The notes: generated by a model not told the origin, from the letters alone. DNA of 64,000 nt from an uncultured Bacteroidota bacterium (GCA_913060705.1 CAJXTX010000001.1:186001-250000); one strand, 5' to 3'. Shown: positions 36,916 through 45,108, counted from the stretch's first letter. Made by a program: numbers and translations.

Positions 36916-37368
36916 CTAGGTGTTCTTCACTTTAATCGACCATTGAAAGTCGAAAGACGAAACGCAATCATTCGATGCATCAAAACCCTGACTGTTCAGC
37001 CAAAAGGTAACCCCCTGTTTGGTTTTTATAGCTTGGGCAATGGCTTTTTTAATGCTATCCTCAGCTTCGCATTGAAACCGTATGCTACCCGTAGCCTTCT
37101 TTGAAAAGTTGGCCTTGTTCTGAACCACTAACATACTCACGCTTTGTTTTGACCGCCTAATTTCTTGCATAATAAGAACACCCGTACTTAGTTCTGCAGC
37201 CATTCCTTGTACCGCCCAAAACATAGACTTGAACGGATTAGAATTGAACCAGCCGTGTTTAACAGTCACTAGAGAATAGGTGTCAGTACACTTTTTTACA
37301 CGCACTCCACTCCAAAAAGCACTAGGGAGCTTAAAAAAGAGAAAAAGGTGTAAGCGGGTCAAAGACAC
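36916..37368 (-). CDS. DUF4442 (hotdog-fold thioesterase-like) protein
   Basis: A 150-residue protein matching DUF4442, a hotdog-fold family related to PaaI/YiiD thioesterases. The landmarks are PSAFWSGVRVKKCT, the segment NPFKSMFWAVQGMAAELSTG (family form NPFGSMYFGAQAMAAELATG) and VQNKANFSKKATG. The latter two would line the acyl-CoA site and the central helix. The substrate is unknown. It starts 5 bases after the trxB stop, so it is probably co-transcribed with thioredoxin reductase. Confidence 0.82.
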   Translation of the reverse strand: MSLTRLHLFLFFKLPSAFWSGVRVKKCTDTYSLVTVKHGWFNSNPFKSMFWAVQGMAAELSTGVLIMQEIRRSKQSVSMLVVQNKANFSKKATGSIRFQCEAEDSIKKAIAQAIKTKQGVTFWLNSQGFDASNDCVSSFDFQWSIKVKNT

Positions 37369-37373
37369 TTTGA

Positions 37374-38324
37374 TTATCCTTCAAGCGTTGCCAAGTAGCG
37401 CTCTGCATCTAATGCAGCCATACACCCTGTTCCTGCCGCTGTAACGGCCTGACGGTATTCCTTGTCCTGAGCGTCTCCACAAGCGAAAACACCCGGAATA
37501 GTGGTTTTGGTAGATTTTCCTTTTGTTTGGATGTATCCTACCTCATCCATTTCAAGTTGTCCTTTAAAAATGTCGGTATTGGGCTTGTGTCCAATAGCAA
37601 TAAATAAGCCGGTTATTGCAATCTCTTCTTTTTCACCTGTCTGATTATTCACCATGCGCAACCCTTCGACTACCTGATCACCCAACACCTCATCAACTTC
37701 AGTATTGTAACGTATATCAATATTTTCGATGCTTTCTACGCGGTGTTGCATCGCTTTTGAGGCACGCATTTCACCTTTACGGACTAACATGGTTACTTTT
37801 GAACAGATGTTGGCCAGATACGAAGCCTCTTCAGCTGCCGTGTCTCCACCTCCAACAATCGCCACCTCTTGACCTTTGTAAAAGAAGCCATCACAAACAG
37901 CACAAGCAGAAACACCTCCTCCTCGCAAGCGCTGCTCACTTGGGATCCCTAGGTACTTTGCGGAAGCTCCTGTGGCTATAATCACTGTGTTTGCAGTCAA
38001 CTGTTTCGATCCGTCGATGACGACCTTATGAATACCCCCAGCCTCAGTAGCAAATTGCACTTCAGTGGCCATTCCGATCCTCACCTCGGTGCCAAATCGC
38101 TCGGCTTGTTGCTGCAATTGCACCATCATACTCGGGCCATCGACGCCTTCTGGATAACCCGGAAAGTTGTCTACCTCCGTGGTAGTCGTTAATTGTCCAC
38201 CAGGCTCCATACCTGTATATACCACAGGTTTCATATCGGCCCTAGCCGCATAAATTGCAGCTGTATAACCTGCAGGTCCTGATCCAATGATTAAGGTTTT
38301 TATGTGTTCGATTGTGTTGTCCAT
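37374..38324 (-). CDS. trxB: Thioredoxin-disulfide reductase
   Basis: A 316-residue NADPH-dependent flavoprotein that reduces thioredoxin. The FAD site is LIIGSGPAGYTAAIYAARA, the redox-active pair is Cys141/Cys144 in CAVCDGFFY, the NADPH site is VAIVGGGDTAAEEA, and the C-terminal FAD motif is GVFACGDAQDKEYRQAVTAAG. All features are those of low-molecular-weight TrxB, with normal length. It faces oxyR, a known regulator of thioredoxin systems in other bacteria. No exact -7 element was found upstream. Confidence 0.96.
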   Translation of the reverse strand: MDNTIEHIKTLIIGSGPAGYTAAIYAARADMKPVVYTGMEPGGQLTTTTEVDNFPGYPEGVDGPSMMVQLQQQAERFGTEVRIGMATEVQFATEAGGIHKVVIDGSKQLTANTVIIATGASAKYLGIPSEQRLRGGGVSACAVCDGFFYKGQEVAIVGGGDTAAEEASYLANICSKVTMLVRKGEMRASKAMQHRVESIENIDIRYNTEVDEVLGDQVVEGLRMVNNQTGEKEEIAITGLFIAIGHKPNTDIFKGQLEMDEVGYIQTKGKSTKTTIPGVFACGDAQDKEYRQAVTAAGTGCMAALDAERYLATLEG

Positions 38325-38443
38325 AGTTGAAAAAATGCAGAAAGCGAATTTAATAAATCCAAAAGGCTAATCTATGTAACTTAGAGCACAAAATGAATCA
38401 GATTCAATTGCTTATTTCGCATCAATTAATTGCAAGACTTACT

Positions 38444-38821
38444 ATGACACGATCTTTCTTTATTCTCAGTTGTGCTCTTTTCGGCATGTGGTGTTCAAAA
38501 GTAAATGCCCAAGAATCAGCTTTGACACGCCTAGATTCTATTGCATTTCTTGAGGGAGCCAAAGAAAAGAACGCCTTACTTATCGATGTGCGTACAAAGA
38601 CAGAGTTTAAGCAAGGGCATTTAAAGGGTGCGAAGCAAGTTGATTTCTTACAACCTGAAAAGTTCGAATCGTTTTTCAAGAGAAAAGACACGCTAGAACC
38701 TGTATACCTCTACTGCAGATCTGGAAATCGTAGTCAAAAAGCCGCCAAGTATCTAGAATCCGTCGGATTTAAAAAGATTTACGATTTAAAAGGCGGCTAC
38801 ATGGGATTGCAGAGAAAGTAA
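38444..38821 (+). CDS. Secreted rhodanese-domain protein
   Basis: A 125-residue exported single-domain rhodanese (sulfurtransferase). Starting at 38444 gives the signal peptide MTRSFFILSCALFGMWCSKV ending at Asn-Ala-Gln; an in-frame Met at 38393 would only add a non-signal extension. The domain shows LLIDVRTKTEFKQGHLKGA, then the active-site loop YLYCRSGNRSQKAAKYL with the catalytic Cys, and GFKKIYDLKGGYMGL. A periplasmic location is likely. It is 3 bp from a DUF2490 gene and upstream of cydAB, possibly linking sulfane-sulfur handling with respiration (inference). Confidence 0.87.
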   Translation: MTRSFFILSCALFGMWCSKVNAQESALTRLDSIAFLEGAKEKNALLIDVRTKTEFKQGHLKGAKQVDFLQPEKFESFFKRKDTLEPVYLYCRSGNRSQKAAKYLESVGFKKIYDLKGGYMGLQRK

Positions 38822-38824
38822 TTC

Positions 38825-39490
38825 ATGAAAAAAGCAGTTCTGCTGCTGTTTAGCTTATTTCTTACCCTTCACTTAGCAAGTGGACAAGAGGCTATCAGCC
38901 AAAACTCACTATTTGCCGTGGGTCATCTGAATTCAGAATGGTCTTATCGCGCAGAAACGCACGTGATTCGTGGGGATTTTTTTAAGCAAGCCCGCCAATT
39001 GATTTTGAGACCCGCTATCACCTACAATCTCACCGATAAAATCGATTTAAGCGGCGGTATATCTTATCTCTATAACGCGAGCTATGAAAATGGCCCTTCA
39101 AATACCAATGAAGAATTTAACAGTTGGGAGCAATTGGGGTATACTCATGAGTTGGGCCGTTTACGATTTTCGCATTGGCTGAGGATCGAACAACGTCATA
39201 GAGAAATCGGATACAGTCAAAGGCTACGATATAGAATAAATATCTCTGCACCAATCAACGCGCTGAAGCTCCCCAATCTGCGTTTGGTTGGATTTAACGA
39301 ACATTTTGTTCATCTAAGGAATTTTAGCCTCGCTGGTACCGACCAGAACTGGACCTTTTTTGGTGTGCAATTTCCAATCAACGAACACCTTTTATTTCGA
39401 AGTGGCTACCGCTATGCACAGGTGCATCAGCAAACAGAAAGTTTTCATCTTAACACCCTACACAGTTGGTTGATTGTAAAGGTGCTTTAA
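38825..39490 (+). CDS. DUF2490 outer-membrane beta-barrel-like protein
   Basis: A 221-residue protein with signal peptide MKKAVLLLFSLFLTLHLASG. After it come alternating amphipathic strands with aromatic girdles (WSYRAETHVI, QLILRPAITYNLTDKIDLSGGISYLYN, GRLRFSHWLRIEQRHRE, LRYRINISAPI, LLFRSGYRYAQVHQ). This pattern and the DUF2490 family suggest a small outer-membrane barrel. Function is unknown. It closely follows the rhodanese gene, so the pair is probably one transcript. Confidence 0.8.
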   Translation: MKKAVLLLFSLFLTLHLASGQEAISQNSLFAVGHLNSEWSYRAETHVIRGDFFKQARQLILRPAITYNLTDKIDLSGGISYLYNASYENGPSNTNEEFNSWEQLGYTHELGRLRFSHWLRIEQRHREIGYSQRLRYRINISAPINALKLPNLRLVGFNEHFVHLRNFSLAGTDQNWTFFGVQFPINEHLLFRSGYRYAQVHQQTESFHLNTLHSWLIVKVL

Positions 39491-39567
39491 TAACCCAAAT
39501 GTAACCTGCGTCACCTAGTTTTTTCTTAGGAGAGTCTTATTTTGCAACAGACACCTAAACCTAACTA

Positions 39568-40944
39568 ATGGAGACTGAAATTCTCGCACGGATTCAATTT
39601 GCATTCACCGTTGCCTTCCATTACATCTACCCGCCCCTAAGTATCGGAATTGGACTAATACTCGTATTTTTTGAAGGACTGTACTTAAAGACTAAAAGAG
39701 AAAAGTACCATGTACTGGCTCGATTTTGGACCAAAATATTCGCTCTCACCTTTGGGATCGGTGTGGTTACCGGGATTGTCATGGAATTTGAATTTGGGAC
39801 CAATTGGGCGGTATACTCGCGCTATGTTGGCGATGTATTTGGCTCTGCTTTAGCCGCTGAGGGTATTTTCGCTTTTGCCTTAGAGAGCGGATTCCTTGGG
39901 GTTCTACTTTTTGGATGGAACAGGGTTAAGCCTTGGGTGCATTTTGTGGCAACCATTGGCGTTTTTCTAGGCTCTATGTTTTCAGCCGTGTGGATTGTAG
40001 TCGCAAATAGCTGGCAGCAAACCCCCTCAGGATTTCACATTGTTGGAGAAGGACTGAATGCGAGAGCAGAGATTACTGACTTCTGGGCTATGGTATTTAA
40101 TCCTTCAAGTGTTGAACGGCTGCTGCACGTATGGCTAGGAGCCTTCTTGGCAGGGGCCTTTCTGGTGCTATCGGTTCATGCGTATTATCTTATTAAAGGA
40201 CGTCATATTGAAGTCTCAAAAACTGCGATCAAAGTAGCCCTAATAATCGCCACGGTATTTTCGTTAGGACAGCTTATGACAGGGCACGCATCCGCTGAAG
40301 GCGTGTCGCACAATCAGCCCGCAAAGCTTGCAGCTTTAGAAGGGCATTACCCTGCGAATGAAAAGGCTGATATGTATATTTTCGGATGGGTAAACAACGA
40401 AACCCAAGAGGTTACAGGTCTTAAAGTACCAGGTGGACTCTCGTTCTTATTACATCAAGATTTTGAAACTCCGGTTATCGGACTTAACTCATTTAGCCCT
40501 GAAGACCGACCTAAACAGGTCAATGCCATTTTTCAGTTTTATCATATTATGATCGCAATTGGCATGTTCTTGATTGGATTCACGGTTTATGCAAGCATCC
40601 AATTGTATCGAAAAAAACTGTTTGATCAAAAATGGTTATTGTTCATCATGATGTGGAGTGTCCTATTGCCTCAAATTGCCAATCAAGTGGGGTGGTTTGC
40701 CGCTGAAATGGGACGTCAACCTTGGGTGGTATATGGCTTATTGCGAACCTCAGACGCCTTTTCACAATCGGTTTCTGAAAATCAAATACTTTTTTCTTTG
40801 ATTCTGTTTTTTGTGATCTATGCCCTTCTATTCTTTTTATTCATTTATCTGTTGAATAAGAAGATTCAAGCGGGCCCGCATGACGATACTAAGATTCAAC
40901 GCAACCCCAACCAAGAAGCATATACCCAAACCTTAACCCAATAA
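39568..40944 (+). CDS. cydA: Cytochrome bd ubiquinol oxidase subunit I
   Basis: A 458-residue polytopic heme subunit of cytochrome bd, the high-affinity oxygen reductase. Landmarks are FAFTVAFHYIYPPLSIG (distal heme His near residue 20), FAFALESGFLGVLLFGWNRV (heme b595 region), the AxAE segment HASAEGVSHNQPAKLAALEG and the C-terminal GRQPWVVYGLLRT. It is shorter than E. coli CydA (522), consistent with a short quinol-binding Q-loop. A weak -7 match (TTATTTTG) precedes it. It is followed by cydB after 3 bp. Confidence 0.95.
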   Translation: METEILARIQFAFTVAFHYIYPPLSIGIGLILVFFEGLYLKTKREKYHVLARFWTKIFALTFGIGVVTGIVMEFEFGTNWAVYSRYVGDVFGSALAAEGIFAFALESGFLGVLLFGWNRVKPWVHFVATIGVFLGSMFSAVWIVVANSWQQTPSGFHIVGEGLNARAEITDFWAMVFNPSSVERLLHVWLGAFLAGAFLVLSVHAYYLIKGRHIEVSKTAIKVALIIATVFSLGQLMTGHASAEGVSHNQPAKLAALEGHYPANEKADMYIFGWVNNETQEVTGLKVPGGLSFLLHQDFETPVIGLNSFSPEDRPKQVNAIFQFYHIMIAIGMFLIGFTVYASIQLYRKKLFDQKWLLFIMMWSVLLPQIANQVGWFAAEMGRQPWVVYGLLRTSDAFSQSVSENQILFSLILFFVIYALLFFLFIYLLNKKIQAGPHDDTKIQRNPNQEAYTQTLTQ

Positions 40945-40947
40945 ATA

Positions 40948-41979
40948 ATGTTTTTAGGCATAGATTATCCTACATGGTGGTTTTTAGTCGTTGGTGGCCT
41001 TTTCTCAGGTTATGCCATATTAGATGGATTTGATTTCGGAGCAGGTGCTTGGCACCTTTTTTTCCGAAAAGAAGAAAATCGTCGAATAGCGCTCAACGCC
41101 ATCGGACCAGTATGGGACGGCAATGAAGTGTGGTTAGTTATTGGCGGTGGAGCATTGTTCGCAGGATTCCCCGTGATGTACGCTACCTTTTTTTCATCGC
41201 TCTACATTCCGTTTATGTTGTTTCTTCTAAATATCATCCTGAGGGCTATTGCTATTGAGTTTAGAGGAAAAGAACCCATGCTATGGTGGAGACGCACCTG
41301 GGACATTACTTATTCAGTATCAAGTATTTTACTGGCTTTTCTTTTAGGTGTAGTTATTGGGAATGTCCTGCGCGGTATTCAAATCGGACCCGATTACCAG
41401 TATCAAGGTGATGGGTTTTTTGAATTCTTGAATCCCTATGCCTTACTCACCGGATTCACTACGCTAACCTTATTCATGGTTCATGGAGCCAATTATCTTC
41501 TCCTAAAAACAGAAGGGCGCCTGTATGCAAAACTTCAATTGCTCCTAAAAAAAGGGATTATCGCCTTTATCCTTTCTTTTGCCATCACAACGCTGTACAC
41601 CTTGATTTTTATTGAACACCTTACAGTGGTATTTAAAGAGAATCCTGTACTGTTCATCGTTCCGGTGCTCGTATTCTTGTCCGTAGCGAATATCCCTAGG
41701 CTAGCATCAAAACGAAAATACCGTGCTGCTTTTCTCTTTTCTTCACTGGTCACAGCATTATTGATGGTTATCGTTGCACTCGAATTGTATCCTCAGTTAT
41801 TAGTATCCACCATCGATGACGCCTATTCAATCTCTATCTACGACGCCGCTTCTTCGGATCAGTCACTAAAAATAATGCTGACCATTGCTGTAATTGGCAC
41901 ACCTCTTGTACTAGGATATACCTATTTCGTCTACAAAACCTTTGCTGGAAAAGTAAAGCTGGACGAACACAGTTATTAA
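40948..41979 (+). CDS. cydB: Cytochrome bd ubiquinol oxidase subunit II
   Basis: A 343-residue membrane protein, the partner of CydA. It opens with YPTWWFLVVGGLFSGYAILDGFDFGAGAWHLFF in two segments. The GFDxG motif and the following GPVWDGNEVWLVIGGGALFAGFP are diagnostic for CydB. About eight or nine membrane helices are predictable. No cydX or cydCD genes are seen in the window; CydX is often too short to detect and none is evident after the stop. Confidence 0.95.
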   Translation: MFLGIDYPTWWFLVVGGLFSGYAILDGFDFGAGAWHLFFRKEENRRIALNAIGPVWDGNEVWLVIGGGALFAGFPVMYATFFSSLYIPFMLFLLNIILRAIAIEFRGKEPMLWWRRTWDITYSVSSILLAFLLGVVIGNVLRGIQIGPDYQYQGDGFFEFLNPYALLTGFTTLTLFMVHGANYLLLKTEGRLYAKLQLLLKKGIIAFILSFAITTLYTLIFIEHLTVVFKENPVLFIVPVLVFLSVANIPRLASKRKYRAAFLFSSLVTALLMVIVALELYPQLLVSTIDDAYSISIYDAASSDQSLKIMLTIAVIGTPLVLGYTYFVYKTFAGKVKLDEHSY

Positions 41980-42013
41980 ATTGTATATTCAGTACTGAAA
42001 ATCTACACCTACT

Positions 42014-42541
42014 ATGAGATTGCTTGTAGCCTTACTGCTATCGATTGGTTTTAACACACACCTATCTGCGCAGAACTTCACAAATCTCGATCGCAGCCCT
42101 CTGGACATTAGTTATGCACGTCCTGAGCGCACTGCCGATCCGGATATTCGAATTATTTATTCACGCCCTCAACTCAAAGGAAGAGAAGTTAAAGACCTTG
42201 TTCCAAAAGGAAAAATTTGGCGCACAGGGGCGAATGAAACCGTTGAGATCACCTTTTTTAAAACGGTATTAATTGAAGGAAAGCGCATTGAGGCCGGTAC
42301 GTATACACTGTATACTATTCCGGGTAACCGCAATTGGACTGTTGTATTAAATAGTAAACTCAACACATGGGGCGCTTACGCCTACGAAGAAGATCTTGAC
42401 ATTGGAAGATTCACAGCCGAGGTCTTACCCACCGAAAATGAAGTTGAGGTCTTTTCTATAAATTTTGAGCGTACCGAATCGGGTTATACCCTCTTCTTTG
42501 CTTGGGGGGAAACCCTTGTAGCCCTTCCTATTCAGGCCTAG
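42014..42541 (+). CDS. DUF2911 secreted protein
   Basis: A 175-residue protein with signal peptide MRLLVALLLSIGFNTHLSA. The mature part has the DUF2911 pattern: IRIIYSRPQLKGREV, LVPKGKIWRTGANE, ITFFKTVLIEGKRIEAGTYTLYTIPG and WGAYAYEEDLDIGRF. The family is common in Bacteroidota; function is unknown, and a beta-sandwich fold is probable. It follows cydB by 34 bp and may be on the same transcript. Its 3' end overlaps the convergent propeller gene by 14 bp. Confidence 0.85.
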   Translation: MRLLVALLLSIGFNTHLSAQNFTNLDRSPLDISYARPERTADPDIRIIYSRPQLKGREVKDLVPKGKIWRTGANETVEITFFKTVLIEGKRIEAGTYTLYTIPGNRNWTVVLNSKLNTWGAYAYEEDLDIGRFTAEVLPTENEVEVFSINFERTESGYTLFFAWGETLVALPIQA

Positions 42542-43481
42542 ACGCACTCAGCGTATACCGATAAAGGGGTTGCGGAATATGAGAAGTTCCGTCGTCGGCA
42601 CATTCTGATGTGGTATAATACCTATTCGAATCAAGATCAAACGCGATGGCTTCACCCTGTTGCTCTAGTTGATATGGAAGCTGTTCTGGCCGCTCCTGCG
42701 TTAGTACCTGTTTCAGTGGTTTTAATTCTGAGTTTGAATACCTCCACACCCTGAAGTAATTTTTAAGGAGTACGCTCCCGTCTTCATGCTGATCGGCAGC
42801 GGTGATGTAATGCAGATAGGTGCGCATGGGAGGTAAATCGCTCTTTAGCGCCTCTAACTGAAGGGTTCCTTCAAACTTCAATGTAGCCACAGTTTCAGGA
42901 GTTATTTGATTCATTTCAATGGTATATACTCGTGCCCTTTCATCGCGTTTTGTCACCATAATCAATTCATTCGTTCGCGAATCGTATAAGAGCGCCTCAG
43001 CATCACGGGCACCATCCTCATAGACCAATTCGATAGTTCGATACACCTTAAGCTTTGTTGAGGATACTGTATCGAGAGCTGGTTCTTCGACCTGGTAGAC
43101 CGTGATGCTTTTTCTAGCTGCTCGATTATCTCCGATATCTCCAATAAATAGGTAATTCTTGCCTTCGATGGTAGCTTGAGTGATATCCTCCCAATCGGTA
43201 TGAGTAGCTCCTTCTATTTCAAATAGAGCTTTAATGGTCATATCTTTTCTTAAGGCATAGAGCACAGGAGCATCTCCACTGTCGTTGTGGACCCAAAATG
43301 TATCAGGGTTTTTCCTCGAAACAAGTAATCCACTGATTTCTTTCAAGCGCGTATCGGTACTAAACCCTAGGGTGTCGATTCGGGTATCATTCTCTTGCTT
43401 GTGCTGTTGTGCGTTTATGAACGAAAAGCAGGCAAAGACTACCGAAAAAAGAAGCGCGCGGATGTGAAATGAAGCTTTCAT
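42528..43481 (-). CDS. Secreted beta-propeller-like protein of unknown function
   Basis: A 317-residue exported protein. The start at 43481 gives signal peptide MKASFHIRALLFSVVFACFS up to about Ala-Gln; a Met seven codons upstream is less likely. The mature part has repeated four-strand blade-like segments with conserved DW/GD/DAEAL residues: EISGLLVSRKNPDTFWVHNDSG, HTDWEDITQATIEGKNYLFIGDIGDN, DGARDAEALLYDSRTNELIMVTKR and EQQGEAIAFDLDSNRYYTTSE. This fits a six-bladed propeller, distantly like SdiA-regulated or phytase-like proteins. No catalytic motif is evident. The role is unknown. Confidence 0.65.
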   Translation of the reverse strand: MKASFHIRALLFSVVFACFSFINAQQHKQENDTRIDTLGFSTDTRLKEISGLLVSRKNPDTFWVHNDSGDAPVLYALRKDMTIKALFEIEGATHTDWEDITQATIEGKNYLFIGDIGDNRAARKSITVYQVEEPALDTVSSTKLKVYRTIELVYEDGARDAEALLYDSRTNELIMVTKRDERARVYTIEMNQITPETVATLKFEGTLQLEALKSDLPPMRTYLHYITAADQHEDGSVLLKNYFRVWRYSNSELKPLKQVLTQERPEQLPYQLEQQGEAIAFDLDSNRYYTTSECADDGTSHIPQPLYRYTLSASRPE

Positions 43482-43555
43482 ACTTATATTTTTATGGATC
43501 AAGATACTTGGGATTCTTGGTGAATCCAGTACATTTCAAATGAAATCTAGATTAA

Positions 43556-44785
43556 ATGTTTAAAACACGTCCGTTTTATAGTGTATTGTTCCTGTTTGGA
43601 GCCCTTTTATCATTGCAGGGGCAGACTAAAATGGTAGAGAAGATTGATGCGGTTATTGAGGATGCCATTCAACAGAAGGCCTTTCCGGGAGGACAATTGC
43701 TGATTGCAAAATCTGGCCAGATTCTGCACCATAAGGCCTACGGATACCACACCTACGATTCTTTGCAGAAGGTTTCGTTAGAAGATGTTTATGATCTTGC
43801 CTCTATGACAAAGGTCTTGGCATCGACCTTAAGTTTTATGAAGTTATATGAAGATCAAGGGATAGATCTAGATCGTCCTTTAAAGCAAGATATTCGAACA
43901 CTCAGAGGAAGAAAAGGAAAGACCACGTATAGAGAAATTTTGGCGCACCAGGCCGGATGGATTCCTTATATCGCCCACCAATACAAGGTGGTAAAGAAAA
44001 ACGGAACATACCGATCGAGAACCTTAAGTGCCTCCTTATCTGACAACTATCCATTACAACTGAACGATTCGCTGTTTATTCATAAGAAGTATCCTCAGAA
44101 AATCCTAAGACGAATTAGACGCACTCCTGTAAGGAATAGAGGCACCTACCGTTATTCTGGTCTTTGGTTTTTCTTGCTTCCTTCACTTATTGAAAAGCAC
44201 TACCAAATGCCTTTTGATCGCTTTTTAGAGGTCCACTTTTATAAACCCCTTAAGGCAGATCGATTAGGATTTACCCCTTCAAAACGATTTAGTGCAGAGA
44301 AAATCGTTCCTACTGAGATCGATACGCTTATGAGAAAGTCTCTTGTCAAAGGTTATGTTCACGACGAAGCCGCGGCACTTATGGGAGGAGTCTCGGGTAA
44401 TGCGGGGCTATTCGGAAACGCGCTATCCGTGTATAAGGTGGCTGAAATGTTTCAGCAGAAAGGAACCGTAAACGGGGTTTCTTACTTGAACGCTTCAACT
44501 ATTGAGCGCTTTACTTCAAAGGCGTATCCAGGAACAGAAAACCGCAGAGGACTTGGCTTTGATAAACCTGATCTGAATGACCCTGAAGATCCTTATCCGT
44601 CTGCATTGATTAGTGAGAATGCGTATGGACATACTGGGTTTACAGGAACCGCATTCTGGATAGATCCAGATAACGAGATGGTGTTTATACTGTTGACTAA
44701 TCGTGTATATCCCAGTAGAACCCAGCAAGGGCTCTATGAAATGAATATACGGGAGCAGTTGTTGGATTTAGCGATTCAATTGTAG
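43556..44785 (+). CDS. Serine hydrolase of the beta-lactamase/penicillin-binding class C family
   Basis: A 409-residue exported protein (signal peptide MFKTRPFYSVLFLFGALLSLQG). The serine-lysine pair is S83-M-T-K86 in DLASMTKVLAS, the tyrosine motif is YSG in GTYRYSGLWFF, and the third element is HTG in YGHTGFTGTAF. These three elements match class C beta-lactamase-related serine hydrolases. Members act as D-aminopeptidases, esterases or peptidoglycan hydrolases; true beta-lactamase activity is unlikely given the sequence between motifs and the Bacteroidota context. It probably acts in the periplasm. It is followed by the hairpin repeats. Confidence 0.85.
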   Translation: MFKTRPFYSVLFLFGALLSLQGQTKMVEKIDAVIEDAIQQKAFPGGQLLIAKSGQILHHKAYGYHTYDSLQKVSLEDVYDLASMTKVLASTLSFMKLYEDQGIDLDRPLKQDIRTLRGRKGKTTYREILAHQAGWIPYIAHQYKVVKKNGTYRSRTLSASLSDNYPLQLNDSLFIHKKYPQKILRRIRRTPVRNRGTYRYSGLWFFLLPSLIEKHYQMPFDRFLEVHFYKPLKADRLGFTPSKRFSAEKIVPTEIDTLMRKSLVKGYVHDEAAALMGGVSGNAGLFGNALSVYKVAEMFQQKGTVNGVSYLNASTIERFTSKAYPGTENRRGLGFDKPDLNDPEDPYPSALISENAYGHTGFTGTAFWIDPDNEMVFILLTNRVYPSRTQQGLYEMNIREQLLDLAIQL

Positions 44786-44788
44786 GCA

Positions 44789-44828
44789 CTGGATTCTTTT
44801 ACCTCACGGTAAAAGATCCTGGGGGGAG
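44789..44828. repeat. Direct repeat copy 1 with internal hairpin
   Basis: This 40-bp unit is identical to 44850-44889. It contains the perfect inverted repeat CTTTTACC-TCAC-GGTAAAAG, extended by GGAT/ATCC with a single bulged T, giving a roughly 12-bp stem. It begins 3 bases after the serine hydrolase stop. The flank ends in a GGGGGGAG run. No open frame uses it convincingly. Confidence 0.85.
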
Positions 44829-44849
44829 CCGCCACACCACTCCCAATCT

Positions 44850-44889
44850 CTGGATTCTTTTACCTCACGGTAAAAGATCCTGGGGGGAG
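44850..44889. repeat. Direct repeat copy 2 with internal hairpin
   Basis: The second identical 40-bp unit starts 61 bp after the start of copy 1; the 21-bp spacer contains CTCCC. This CTCCC can pair with the GGGAG at the end of copy 2, making an outer stem around its hairpin. Confidence 0.85.
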
Positions 44890-44892
44890 TTA

Positions 44893-45024
44893 GACAACAA
44901 ACACCACACTTTCTGCACCTTCGGTGCTTAACCCAAATAAAAAAGACCGCTTTAGAGCAAGCTCTAGCGGTCTTTTTTTCTTGTGCTAAAATCTTTGATT
45001 TTAGAAAGTGTGGTGTTTGTTGTC
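44893..45024. repeat. 22-bp inverted repeats enclosing three small hairpins
   Basis: The left arm 44893-44914 (starts GACAACAAACACC) and right arm 45003-45024 are exact reverse complements over 22 bases. Between them lie GCACC-TTC-GGTGC (44915-44927), the bidirectional terminator (44944-44979) and CTAAAATC-TTT-GATTTTAG (44986-45004, overlapping the right arm by two bases). The right arm runs into the last two positions of the tRNA-Pro gene. The whole unit is 132 bp. Confidence 0.85.
44944..44979. terminator. Bidirectional rho-independent terminator
   Basis: GACCGCT and AGAGC (separated by a 2-base bulge), loop AA, then GCTCT and AGCGGTC form a 12-bp stem. It is flanked by A-rich sequence on the left and seven T on the right, so it can stop transcripts from both directions: the tRNA-Pro on minus and the serine hydrolase on plus. 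Confidence 0.85.
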
Positions 45025-45096
45025 GGGATGACTGGATTCGAACCAGCGACCACACGCACCCCATGCGTGTACGCTACCAGACTGCGCCACATCCCG
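45023..45096 (-). tRNA. tRNA-Pro, anticodon GGG
   Basis: Seventy-four bases fold as a full cloverleaf: acceptor CGGGATG/CATCCCG, D stem GCGC/GCGT, anticodon stem CACGC/GCGTG with loop ATGGGGT (anticodon GGG), and T stem GCTGG/CCAGT with loop TTCGAAT. The discriminator is A, and CCA is not encoded. A TATTTTTG -7 element lies just upstream and the bidirectional terminator downstream. Confidence 0.95.
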
Positions 45097-45108
45097 TGTC
45101 AGGAGGGC

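Noticed and set aside
39500-39515. GTAAC-CTGC-GTCAC upstream of cydA as a CRP/FNR-type site
   Set aside because: The symmetry is imperfect and short, and no second example supports it.
44788-44796. Nine bases ACTGGATTC shared with the T-arm side of the tRNA-Pro gene, possibly an attachment-site remnant
   Set aside because: The match is only nine bases, does not include the tRNA 3' end, and no integrase is nearby.
44804-45064. Open frame of 86 codons on the minus strand across the repeat region
   Set aside because: It runs through the tRNA-Pro gene, the bidirectional terminator and both hairpin repeats, and its protein has no family-like sequence. It is a chance frame.
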